DNA of 64,000 nucleotides from G965222505 sp965222505 (GTDB lineage Bacteria > Bacteroidota > Rhodothermia > Rhodothermales > DATKEJ01). The notes under the pieces were generated by a model. It did no database searches and was not told the DNA's origin. It worked only from the letters and a program-made list of their open reading frames with translations. The first letter of the stretch is position 1; each line of letters opens with the position of its first letter. A program made the position numbers and the translations under genes. This document shows, piece after piece, positions 23,157 through 30,779 of the stretch. The stretch is from positions 2,728,001 through 2,792,000 of the forward strand of contig OZ244956.1 in assembly GCA_965222505.1 (NCBI GenBank), in the 5' to 3' direction.

Positions 23157-26036
23157 ATGGCGTTAACGACCACTTCTATCAACTTGGGGGCCACCGATCA
23201 GTTTGTCGGTCGGCACCTAGGCTCGGGTTCACAACACATTCAGGAGATGCTGGATGTGTTGGGCCTGGATTCGCTGGATCAATTGATTGACGCAACCGTG
23301 CCTGAGGCCATTCGGCTACGGCAACCCTTGGATTTACCTGAGGCCCGTACCGAACATGCGCTTTTGGCTGAACTGCGGTCCATCGCCTCAGAAAATGCTC
23401 CGTTCCGGTCCTTTATCGGCATGGGGTATGCGGATACGCTCACGCCTCCCGTCATCCTCCGCAATATTCTTGAAAATCCAGGCTGGTACACGCAGTACAC
23501 GCCTTATCAGGCTGAAATTTCTCAAGGTCGCCTGGAAGCCCTGTTGAATTATCAGACTATGGTGATCGACCTTACGGGTCTGGAAATTGCGAATGCTTCT
23601 TTGCTGGATGAAGGCACCGCTGCTGCGGAGGCCATGTCGTTGTTTTACGCCAAAACACGCCACAAGCGTCCGGTATTTTTTGTTTCCGAAGCCTGTCATC
23701 CCCAGACCATTGCGCTGGTCAAAACCCGGGCTGTACCGCTTGGTATCCAGGTGGAAGTGGGCGACCATCACTCGTTTTCTTTTTCCGATCAGGTCTTTGG
23801 TGCGTTGCTCCAATACCCGGCCACCGACGGGGCTGTGCATGATTATACGGCGTTCTGTGAAGCCGCCCACGAAGCCGGTGCCTACGTGGCCGTTGCCGCT
23901 GATCTCTTGAGCCTCGCCCTCCTGACGCCACCCGGTGCGTTTGGGGCCGATGTCGTGCTTGGCAATTCCCAACGTTTCGGTGTTCCGATGGGGTATGGAG
24001 GGCCACACGCCGCCTACTTTGCTGCCCGTGAAACCTTCAAGCGACAGATGCCGGGGCGCATCATCGGGGTTTCGATGGATGCCAACGGCAACCGTGCCCT
24101 GCGCATGGCGCTGCAAACCCGCGAGCAGCACATTCGGCGAGAGAAAGCCACCTCCAACATTTGTACGGCCCAGGTTTTGCTGGCCGTTATGGCTGGTGCC
24201 TATGCCGTCTACCACGGCCCGGAAGGAATCCGGCGCATTGCGCTTCGTGTGCATCACCTCACACGCGTTTTAGCCCTCGGTCTCGAAAAACTGGGGCACA
24301 CCGTCCGCCATGCCGATTTCTTTGACACCCTCCGGGTCGATCCGGTTGGTATGGATGCCCAGACCGTTCGCCATGCCGCCGAACAGCGGCAGATGAACTT
24401 GCGCTATTATCCAGATGGCTCCATCGGCATCTCGCTAGATGAGGCCACCCATGCAGAAGACCTCTCCATGCTGTTGGTGGTGTTCGGTGGGCAAAACGGA
24501 TACGCGCTGGATGTAAATGACTTGGCTACTGATCTGGAGCCAGGGTATCAGGGCACTCACGCCCGAACGTCCGATTTTATGACGCATCCCGTGTTTAACA
24601 GCTACCACTCAGAGACGGAGATGCTTCGGTATTTGCACAAGTTGCAAGCCCGCGACCTGTCCCTGACGTATAGCATGATTCCGCTGGGTTCATGCACGAT
24701 GAAACTGAATGCCACCACCCAGATGATTCCGATCACGTGGTCTGAGTTTGGGCGGATGCACCCCTTTGCACCAACGGACCAAGCCAAAGGGTATCAGCGC
24801 ATTTTCAAGGACCTAGAAGCTTGGTTGGCCGAAATCACCGGCTTCCCCGCCGTTTCCCTCCAACCCAATTCCGGGGCGCAGGGCGAGTATGCCGGCCTCC
24901 TGACCATCCGAGCCTGCCATGAAGCCCAGGGCAATACCCACCGAAACGTCTGCCTGATTCCAACATCGGCGCACGGGACCAACCCGGCCAGCGCAGTCAT
25001 GGCCGGTATGAAAGTGGTGCTGGTAGCCTGTGATGAGAACGGCAACATCGACGTAGACGATCTGCGCGCCAAAGCTGAAACCCATCGGGAGGCCCTTTCT
25101 GCCCTCATGATTACGTATCCCTCCACGCATGGGGTTTTCGAGACCTCCATCCAGGAGATTTGTGAGATCATTCACCAGCATGGTGGATTGGTTTACATGG
25201 ATGGTGCCAACATGAACGCCCAGGTGGGCCTGTGCCGCCCCGGTGATATTGGGGCCGATGTTTGCCATCTGAACCTCCACAAGACGTTCAGCATTCCGCA
25301 TGGGGGCGGTGGCCCCGGTATGGGTCCGATTTGTGCAACGGCTCAACTGGCTTCGTATCTCCCCGGTCACCCTGTCGTTGATCTGGACCACTCCGAAGGC
25401 CCCATTTCGGCAGCGCCGTGGGGGAGTGCAAGTATTCTGCTCATCTCCTGGGCTTACATTGCCCTGTTAGGCCGAGATGGCGTCACCGATGCCACACGGG
25501 TTGCCATCCTGAATGCCAATTACATGGCCAAACGCCTGGAAGCGCACTACGACGTGCTCTTCCGTGGACCAAATGGCCGGGTGGCCCACGAGTTTATTCT
25601 GGATTTCCGTCCGATCAAGAAAGAAACAGGCATTTCAGAAGAAGACGTCGCCAAACGGCTGATGGATTACGGATACCATGCCCCCACCATGTCCTGGCCT
25701 GTGGCCGGTACGATGATGGTTGAACCCACCGAGAGTGAATCCAAGGCCGAACTGGATCAGTTCTGCGATGCCATGATCTCGATCCGCACCGAAATTCAGG
25801 AAGTAGCGCTGGGTCTGGCCGATGCAGCAGATAACGTGCTGAAACATGCCCCACACACGGCAGCCGCTGTAACAGCCGATGCCTGGGATCATGCCTATGG
25901 CCGTGAGAAAGCCGCTTATCCAGCCCCCTGGACGCGTGAGGCCAAATTCTGGCCTTCCGTCGGACGCGTGGACAATGCTTACGGCGACCGCAACCTGGTG
26001 TGTGCCTGCTTGCCCATTGAAGCCTATGCCGAGTAG
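23157..26036 (+). CDS. gcvP: Glycine dehydrogenase (decarboxylating), P protein
   Basis: The 959-residue protein is the fused, homodimeric form of the glycine cleavage P protein. The N-terminal half shows FIGMGYADTLTPPVILRNILENPGWYTQYTPYQAEISQGR; the C-terminal half shows TFGHKT-region equivalents including the PLP lysine in HLNLHKTFSIPHGGGGPGMG and PTESESKAELDQFCDAM near the end. It decarboxylates glycine and passes the aminomethyl group to lipoyl GcvH. gcvT and gcvH are not in the window. A MarR gene follows 10 bases downstream. Confidence 0.97.
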   Translation: MALTTTSINLGATDQFVGRHLGSGSQHIQEMLDVLGLDSLDQLIDATVPEAIRLRQPLDLPEARTEHALLAELRSIASENAPFRSFIGMGYADTLTPPVILRNILENPGWYTQYTPYQAEISQGRLEALLNYQTMVIDLTGLEIANASLLDEGTAAAEAMSLFYAKTRHKRPVFFVSEACHPQTIALVKTRAVPLGIQVEVGDHHSFSFSDQVFGALLQYPATDGAVHDYTAFCEAAHEAGAYVAVAADLLSLALLTPPGAFGADVVLGNSQRFGVPMGYGGPHAAYFAARETFKRQMPGRIIGVSMDANGNRALRMALQTREQHIRREKATSNICTAQVLLAVMAGAYAVYHGPEGIRRIALRVHHLTRVLALGLEKLGHTVRHADFFDTLRVDPVGMDAQTVRHAAEQRQMNLRYYPDGSIGISLDEATHAEDLSMLLVVFGGQNGYALDVNDLATDLEPGYQGTHARTSDFMTHPVFNSYHSETEMLRYLHKLQARDLSLTYSMIPLGSCTMKLNATTQMIPITWSEFGRMHPFAPTDQAKGYQRIFKDLEAWLAEITGFPAVSLQPNSGAQGEYAGLLTIRACHEAQGNTHRNVCLIPTSAHGTNPASAVMAGMKVVLVACDENGNIDVDDLRAKAETHREALSALMITYPSTHGVFETSIQEICEIIHQHGGLVYMDGANMNAQVGLCRPGDIGADVCHLNLHKTFSIPHGGGGPGMGPICATAQLASYLPGHPVVDLDHSEGPISAAPWGSASILLISWAYIALLGRDGVTDATRVAILNANYMAKRLEAHYDVLFRGPNGRVAHEFILDFRPIKKETGISEEDVAKRLMDYGYHAPTMSWPVAGTMMVEPTESESKAELDQFCDAMISIRTEIQEVALGLADAADNVLKHAPHTAAAVTADAWDHAYGREKAAYPAPWTREAKFWPSVGRVDNAYGDRNLVCACLPIEAYAE

Positions 26037-26046
26037 AGGGAGTGTT

Positions 26047-26517
26047 ATGGCCAACGAATTGCTGCGCCGCATCGCTTTAGCGGAATTTGGAGGGCCGGGC
26101 GAGGATGCCATCCTGAGCCTGCTGATCACGGCCGAACAAGTACGTGCGCAACTGAACCGTGCTTGCGCTGAGCATGGAATCACGATCGGTCAGTACAATG
26201 TGCTGCGCATCCTTCGCGAGTTCCACCCCAGAGGTGTTCCGCGTTGTGACCTGATGGACCGCATGATGGTTCGTGCGCCGGATGTTACCCGGCTCATCGA
26301 CCGGTTGCAGAAACGTGGATTGGTCAAACGCAATCGATCCGCTGAAGACCGCCGGCTTTCCATGGCGCGCATTACGGGTAGGGGATTAGCCTTGCTGGGC
26401 CATTTAAACCCCACCATGGACCGGGTACAGGGTACATTGGCTGCCCGCTTAACGCGCGAGGAGCAAAGGGCTTTGGTTCGCATTTGCACCACCCTCCTGG
26501 GGGATGATGAAGAGTAG
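26047..26517 (+). CDS. MarR-family transcriptional regulator
   Basis: The 156-residue product has the winged helix-turn-helix of MarR: ITIGQYNVLRILREFHPRG, then CDLMDRMMVRAPDVTRLIDRLQKRGLVKRNRSAEDRRLS (recognition helix and wing, about residues 60-105), and a C-terminal dimerisation helix. The ligand is not known. The ATG at 26047 lies 10 bases after gcvP, preceded by GAGGGAG, a good ribosome-binding site; the longer frame from 25879 is out of frame with gcvP coding sequence and is not real. A YceI gene follows, and MarR-YceI pairs are common in Bacteroidota, so YceI may be its target. Confidence 0.9.
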   Translation: MANELLRRIALAEFGGPGEDAILSLLITAEQVRAQLNRACAEHGITIGQYNVLRILREFHPRGVPRCDLMDRMMVRAPDVTRLIDRLQKRGLVKRNRSAEDRRLSMARITGRGLALLGHLNPTMDRVQGTLAARLTREEQRALVRICTTLLGDDEE

Positions 26518-26613
26518 ATTGTAACGCTTTTGCTGGAATTGCATCGTACCGATCAGCCCAGTGAATGGGCATTCCCTTAACAACCATAACCTCAACATAA
26601 ATCCAACCTCACT

Positions 26614-27234
26614 ATGAAAGACCTATTTCGCTCGGCCCTGGGGGCCTTCCTGGTCGTGGCCCTCTTCAGTACTGTTCAGGCTACTGACGACGATAAAAAA
26701 CCCGGTGTAGTTTACGAAATTGATGTTGCCCACTCTCAGATTGCCTTCAAGGTGCGCCACCTCGGCATCAGCACCGTCAAAGGCAACTTCAAAACTTTTG
26801 ATGCCACCCTTTCCGTGGGGGATGATCCCACAACGCTTGAAACCACGGCTACCATCGCCGCGACCAGCGTAGATACCGGTGTGGATCGCCGCGACAATCA
26901 CCTGCGCTCCCCTGACTTCTTCGAGGTTGAAAAGTACCCGGAGATCACTTTTAAAAGCACAGGTATAAAGAACGTTGACGGTGGCAACTTCACGCTGGTC
27001 GGCGACCTGACCATCCGCGGTGTGACCAAAGCAGTTGAACTGGATGCAGAAATGCGCGGCCCGGCGACCCTGATGAAAAAACAACGCGTCGGCTTTTCTG
27101 CTTCCGGCAAGATCAACCGTACCGATTATGGCCTCACCTGGAACCGCGCTATTGAAACCGGTGGCTTTGTGGTTGGCGAGGAAGTGACCCTCGAAATCGA
27201 AGTGGAAGCCATTGCTGCCGAGGATGCCGAGTAA
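26614..27234 (+). CDS. YceI-family periplasmic protein
   Basis: The 206-residue product has a signal peptide (cleavage after about VQATDDD) and the YceI lipocalin-like fold: YEIDVAHSQIAFKVRHLGISTVKGNFKTFDATL, then VDTGVDRRDNHLRSPDFFEVEKYPEITFKSTGI, LTIRGVTKAVELD and INRTDYGLTWNRAIETGGFVVGEEVTLEIEVE. Family members bind polyisoprenoids in the periplasm; the physiological role is unclear. A strong terminator follows its stop. Upstream 96 bases separate it from MarR. Confidence 0.92.
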   Translation: MKDLFRSALGAFLVVALFSTVQATDDDKKPGVVYEIDVAHSQIAFKVRHLGISTVKGNFKTFDATLSVGDDPTTLETTATIAATSVDTGVDRRDNHLRSPDFFEVEKYPEITFKSTGIKNVDGGNFTLVGDLTIRGVTKAVELDAEMRGPATLMKKQRVGFSASGKINRTDYGLTWNRAIETGGFVVGEEVTLEIEVEAIAAEDAE

Positions 27235-27266
27235 AGCGGTTCAACGCGCTTAAAATTCCGTAGAAT

Positions 27267-27311
27267 ACGGCGGCAGGCGGGGCATTTGGACCTCAGCTTG
27301 CCGCCGTTTTT
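27267..27311 (+). terminator. Intrinsic terminator after yceI
   Basis: Arms ACGGCGGCA (27267-27275) and TGCCGCCGT (27299-27307) pair perfectly over nine bases and are followed by TTTTTG. It separates yceI from the tRNA-Gly gene 45 bases downstream. Confidence 0.9.
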
Positions 27312-27355
27312 GTTTGACTTTCGGGTATCCGATTCCGTAATATAGGCACCCTTTT

Positions 27356-27431
27356 GCGGGAATAGCTCAGTTGGTAGAGCATCAGCTTCCCAAGCTGAGG
27401 GTCGCGGGTTCGAATCCCGTTTCCCGCTCCA
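27356..27431 (+). tRNA. tRNA-Gly (CCC)
   Basis: Cloverleaf with acceptor GCGGGAA/TTCCCGC, D arm, anticodon stem-loop TCAGC TTCCCAA GCTGA (anticodon CCC), T arm GCGGG TTCGAAT CCCGT, and encoded CCA at 27429-27431. Confidence 0.94.
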
Positions 27432-27459
27432 CTTGCGCCGTATAGCAGCATTGATTTTG

Positions 27460-27534
27460 GGGCGATTAGCTCAGTTGGTTTAGAGCGCCTGCCTTACAAG
27501 CAGGAGGTCGTAGGTTCGAATCCTACATCGCCCA
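27460..27534 (+). tRNA. tRNA-Val (TAC)
   Basis: Cloverleaf with acceptor GGGCGAT/ATCGCCC, anticodon stem-loop CCTGC CTTACAA GCAGG (anticodon TAC) and T arm GTAGG TTCGAAT CCTAC. No CCA is encoded; discriminator base is A. It lies 28 bases after tRNA-Gly and shares its transcript in all likelihood. Confidence 0.94.
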
Positions 27535-27544
27535 CTCCTGAAAG

Positions 27545-27609
27545 GCCCTCTACATTTGTGCAGGGCTTCTTTATAAACAAAAAACGGCTGGACCCGGAGG
27601 CTCAGCCGT
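27545..27609. terminator. Facing terminators for the tRNA pair (+) and the VOC gene (-)
   Basis: On the plus strand, GCCCT (27545-27549) and AGGGC (27562-27566) with TTCTTT form a weak terminator for the tRNAs. On the minus strand, ACGGCTG/CAGCCGT (arms at 27584-27590 and 27603-27609) followed by TTTTTTG is a clear terminator for the VOC protein gene. Confidence 0.75.
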
Positions 27610-27632
27610 GAGGAAGGCGGCGCTGGTTGGGA

Positions 27633-28424
27633 TCATGCGTCCTCTTGGTATTGAATGAAGGCGAATTTGGCCCCTTGTGGGTCCATAGCCATCGCGAACC
27701 GGCCCGTACCTGGAATGTCCATCGGATCGACCAGGACCTGGCCGTCCAGGGCTTTGACTTTTTCGACGGTCTCGTCACAGTTGTCCACGCGGAAGTAGAT
27801 CATCCAGTGCGGTGGCACTTCACCCCAGTTCTCATCAATCGCCATCATGCCGCCAGCGGGCTTTTCGTTTTTAGAAAACATGGTGTACTCCACACCGGTC
27901 ACATTGCCGGTTTCGACAGCCCAGTCGAAGAGTTTGGCGTAGAACGCCCCCGCCGTTTCGGTGTCTCGTGTGGCCAGTTCGCACCAGCCAATGGTGCCGG
28001 GTTCGTCTACCAGTTTCGTGCCAATGTGGGCTTTGGCTTGCCAGAGACCGAGCATGGCCCCCGAGGGGTCCTGGATGACGGCCATGCGTCCGGCCGGGTC
28101 AATGTCAAACGGGCCAGCAACGACCGTCCCGCCGAGGGCCATAACGGTGCCTGTGGTGGCATCCACATCATCGGCGGCGACGTACAAAAACCAGCGCGGC
28201 GGAACGCCTTGTTCGATGTCACTAGGTTGAAGCTTGTGGAGGGCCGCCACATCTTTTTTGTTGATCTGGAGCATCGTGTACATTCCATCCATCCCTTCGG
28301 GCAAGGGTATGTCGTTTGTTCTCCATCCGAACAGTTTGGAATAGAAAGATTTGGCTTCGTCTGGATGCGTGGTGCCAAGTTCAATCCAGCAGAAGGTACC
28401 GGGGGCGTGAGCAGTGATTTCCAT
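27633..28424 (-). CDS. VOC-family protein with two glyoxalase-like domains
   Basis: The 263-residue product consists of two tandem VOC modules. Module one (about 5-125) starts PGTFCWIELGTTHPDEAKSFYSKLFGW; module two (about 135-260) starts PGTIGWCELATRDTETAGAFYAKLFDW. Each ends with a strand such as AVIQDPSGAMLGLWQ and AMAMDPQGAKFAFIQYQ. This pair form resembles proteins labelled 27 kDa antigen CFP30B-like in actinobacteria. Substrate and metal use are unknown. Upstream is an AT-rich spot with the palindrome-like TATGTTTAAACACA (28461-28474), which recurs before the RuvC-fold gene. Confidence 0.9.
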   Translation of the reverse strand: MEITAHAPGTFCWIELGTTHPDEAKSFYSKLFGWRTNDIPLPEGMDGMYTMLQINKKDVAALHKLQPSDIEQGVPPRWFLYVAADDVDATTGTVMALGGTVVAGPFDIDPAGRMAVIQDPSGAMLGLWQAKAHIGTKLVDEPGTIGWCELATRDTETAGAFYAKLFDWAVETGNVTGVEYTMFSKNEKPAGGMMAIDENWGEVPPHWMIYFRVDNCDETVEKVKALDGQVLVDPMDIPGTGRFAMAMDPQGAKFAFIQYQEDA

Positions 28425-28543
28425 TGTGTGCGTTGCGTGGTTTAGGGAAAAAGGTTACCATATGTTTAAACACATGTAAATATACATATCCCTTCCTATA
28501 TTATCAACGTATAGGCCACATCTTTTGGAATATTTTTAGCCCC

Positions 28544-29683
28544 CTATGGTTGGGCGATTGAACGGCCTGAGGTGTGGTTATTAATCTCGTTCCAAAGGGC
28601 CCCGGCAATGAGGCGGTTACCCGGCTCGTAGAAGTGTACCAGATCAACAAATACATGCTGATCCAGGTCCGGACCCTGACCCGGTGTGAAGACGGGGATC
28701 TTGTCATAGTATGCGTCGAAAAACTGGTTGTAATCGACGAAGGGCAGCGTCGCGGAGAGGGAAGTCTTTACGGTGTTGTGAAACGATCCGATAAAATCGG
28801 TAAAGCCGGGGCGAGGGTCGGTAGCCAGGGCGGGGTCGATGTGTGTATGTTGGCTTAGGATGGGCTGGAATACGCCCAGAAATGCAGCGTTGTGTCCCTG
28901 GGCTGCCCGATGCATTACGGAGAGGTTTTGCGCATATCGTTGTGCGCCCCGCTTTGCTGCTTCTTCTGGTGCTTCTTGTGGTGTCGGTATGGGGGTCAGG
29001 CGGGTTTGGAGGCGTTTGGTCAATGCAGGCAACAGGCGCTCGTACCAGGTTGGTGGATTCAGGAATGGACCACGGAGGTCATCGAACGTGTTGTAGAGCC
29101 GGTCGAAACTTTCAGGGGTACCTGCAGGAAAAGGCTGGCCGGTTTGCCAGTACTGGTAGGCATGGGCAGCATCGTTGTACCCACCCCACCCAATTACCAG
29201 ATCCGGTTTTTGCGGTAAAATTTCAAGCACGAGCCGTTTGAGGGCCTGGGTGGTGTTCCAGGACGGTACGCCGGCATTGACGAACAGGTACTCTTCCTGG
29301 ATCTGGTTCAGGTAGCCGGTAATCGTGGTGGTGTCGCTGGAGGCAAACCCGAATACGACCGAGTCTCCCACCAAAAATGCCAGCTTCCGCCCTCCCCGTT
29401 GTGCGGGCGAAACCCCCCGGTAGCCGTCTGCCGAGAGGCTGCACGTTTCATTGTTCAGGGCTTGGCGTCTTTGGGGGTCCAGGGGATAAAAAAATAGATA
29501 GAAAGGATGGATGTATTGTACGGAAAACGGTGCATGGTTTGCCTGCAGTTTTGCCCACAAGGGTTGGTCGATGGCGGGACGCGTTTGGGTTTGGCGGCGC
29601 AATCCGAATTCCAGGAGTACCAGGGCCAGGATGAACAACACCAGGGCCAGGAGTCCGTAGCGTAGCGTATGAGGGATATGCAT
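28544..29683 (-). CDS. SGNH/GDSL-hydrolase-fold protein, membrane anchored
   Basis: The 379-residue product has one N-terminal membrane helix (about residues 9-26) and then an SGNH hydrolase domain. The motifs appear in order: LAFLVGDSVVFGF with Ser108 (block I), VNAGVPSWNTTQ (block II), IGWGGYNDA with Asn170 (block III), and VFVDLVHFYEPGN near the C-terminus with the Asp-x-x-His pair (block V). It should act outside the inner membrane on an ester or O-acyl group, possibly a polysaccharide or lipid; the substrate is unknown. It is a single gene bounded by hairpins upstream. Confidence 0.83.
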   Translation of the reverse strand: MHIPHTLRYGLLALVLFILALVLLEFGLRRQTQTRPAIDQPLWAKLQANHAPFSVQYIHPFYLFFYPLDPQRRQALNNETCSLSADGYRGVSPAQRGGRKLAFLVGDSVVFGFASSDTTTITGYLNQIQEEYLFVNAGVPSWNTTQALKRLVLEILPQKPDLVIGWGGYNDAAHAYQYWQTGQPFPAGTPESFDRLYNTFDDLRGPFLNPPTWYERLLPALTKRLQTRLTPIPTPQEAPEEAAKRGAQRYAQNLSVMHRAAQGHNAAFLGVFQPILSQHTHIDPALATDPRPGFTDFIGSFHNTVKTSLSATLPFVDYNQFFDAYYDKIPVFTPGQGPDLDQHVFVDLVHFYEPGNRLIAGALWNEINNHTSGRSIAQP

Positions 29684-29724
29684 GGGCGCAAAGCATGATG
29701 AGGGTGCAAGTGCCCTTATAATAT

Positions 29725-29757
29725 GGAAAAGCCCGGTCCCACCAACCCGGCTTTTCC
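29725..29757. terminator. Hairpin upstream of the SGNH gene
   Basis: GGAAAAGCC (29725-29733) pairs perfectly with GGCTTTTCC (29749-29757). It lies between the SGNH start and the terminator at 29792-29830. It could be a second terminator for the cytochrome gene or part of the SGNH 5' leader. Confidence 0.5.
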
Positions 29758-29791
29758 AATTTCCACGTATGAGGTGTCCAACAGAGGAGAA

Positions 29792-29830
29792 AAAAGGACT
29801 TCAGGTTTCCACCTGTCCTGAAGTCCTTTT
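29792..29830 (-). terminator. Intrinsic terminator after the cytochrome gene
   Basis: A perfect 14-bp inverted repeat (AAAAGGACTTCAGG at 29792-29805 with its complement at 29817-29830) around an 11-base loop. The T-rich arm follows the stem on either strand, so it can work in both directions; the minus strand gene ends 94 bases away. Confidence 0.88.
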
Positions 29831-29923
29831 GTAGAGAAGCAAGATATAGAGATGGTACTAATTCATAACGCAAGAAAGTGACAGGAAAGTGATCATCCCC
29901 GTTATCATTTTTTTATTAAGCGC

Positions 29924-30424
29924 CTATTCTACACTGAGCTGGTCCAACTCTTCCATTGTCCAGGGCTGTATTCGTTGGGCGTATGTACGCCGCACCAGTG
30001 TCACGTCTTCCCTTGTTACCGGCTCGCCCTGATTGCTCCAGTTTCGCCGGATATAGGTGAGCAATATGGCCAATTCCTCATCCGCCAAACGGCTCAAGCC
30101 TTGCATTTCGGAATCATACCTCAGGCCCCTCACATTTATTGGGCCGGTGAGGCCATGCATCACGATGCGTATCAGTCGGTCTTTAGGCCCGCTTACGGTA
30201 GCGTTGGCCTGAAGCGGCGGAAATACCTCATCCTTTCCACGGCCCTCGGCCTGATGGCACGCAAGGCAATTGGCAACATACAATTGATGCCCCCGAACCT
30301 GATTTGCATCTTGTTCTGGCTGGGTTTCCGGATTGGGCGTACACCCCATCATTACACTCAGTACCACGAGCCCCATCCTGCCAATCTGAGAATACGTCTT
30401 GCTTTGCGTCTTATGAGGCATCAT
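29924..30424 (-). CDS. Monohaem c-type cytochrome lipoprotein
   Basis: The 166-residue product has a signal segment ending in a lipobox-like VMMGC (about Cys28), then one haem-binding motif CLACH (about residues 54-58) in GHQLYVANCLACHQAEGRG. The likely axial Met is in RYDSEMQGLSRL. This is a small class I cytochrome c attached to the membrane on the periplasmic side. Its redox partner cannot be told; no oxidase genes are near. The C-terminal 25 residues after the fold (RRTYAQRIQPWTMEELDQL) are extra. Confidence 0.9.
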   Translation of the reverse strand: MMPHKTQSKTYSQIGRMGLVVLSVMMGCTPNPETQPEQDANQVRGHQLYVANCLACHQAEGRGKDEVFPPLQANATVSGPKDRLIRIVMHGLTGPINVRGLRYDSEMQGLSRLADEELAILLTYIRRNWSNQGEPVTREDVTLVRRTYAQRIQPWTMEELDQLSVE

Positions 30425-30779
30425 ATTTTATTTGTTGGATTTAAGGTGATTTTAGGGTGCGTATAGCGGAGAGCTCATGGGCGTTGTGCACGAATAAGAG
30501 GGGGTACCGTTCCGTGCCTGGGCTTAAATGCGATGAATTGCTTACGCCATCTTCCTTAAATCATCTGTTTATTGTTGATAAGTGTGGGGAGATGTGGATA
30601 AAACGTGGTTGGCACACAAAGAATTAATTCCTAATATGGTGCCGATTCTCCCCCTTTCCTTGGCGCAATGTAGGGAACTTGGGCACCGATGCAGCCATCG
30701 GAGTGTAGAACTGACACCGTAGCGGGCCATCCGGCACACGCTTAAACCAACCCTCTGGTATTACGGATTTAGGCCAAAT
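30425..30779. other. Intergenic region with two DnaA-box-like 9-mers
   Basis: This 355-base stretch is the divergent promoter region of the cytochrome (minus) and the Ig-like protein (plus). It holds TGTTGATAA (30573-30581) and a perfect TGTGGATAA (30593-30601) on the same strand. No gene, tRNA or terminator was seen. Two boxes are too few for an origin but could bind DnaA. Confidence 0.5.

Noticed and set aside
27627..28445. 272-codon plus-strand frame opposite the VOC gene
   Set aside because: The minus strand shows two clear VOC modules and a matching terminator; the plus frame has no start signal or motif.
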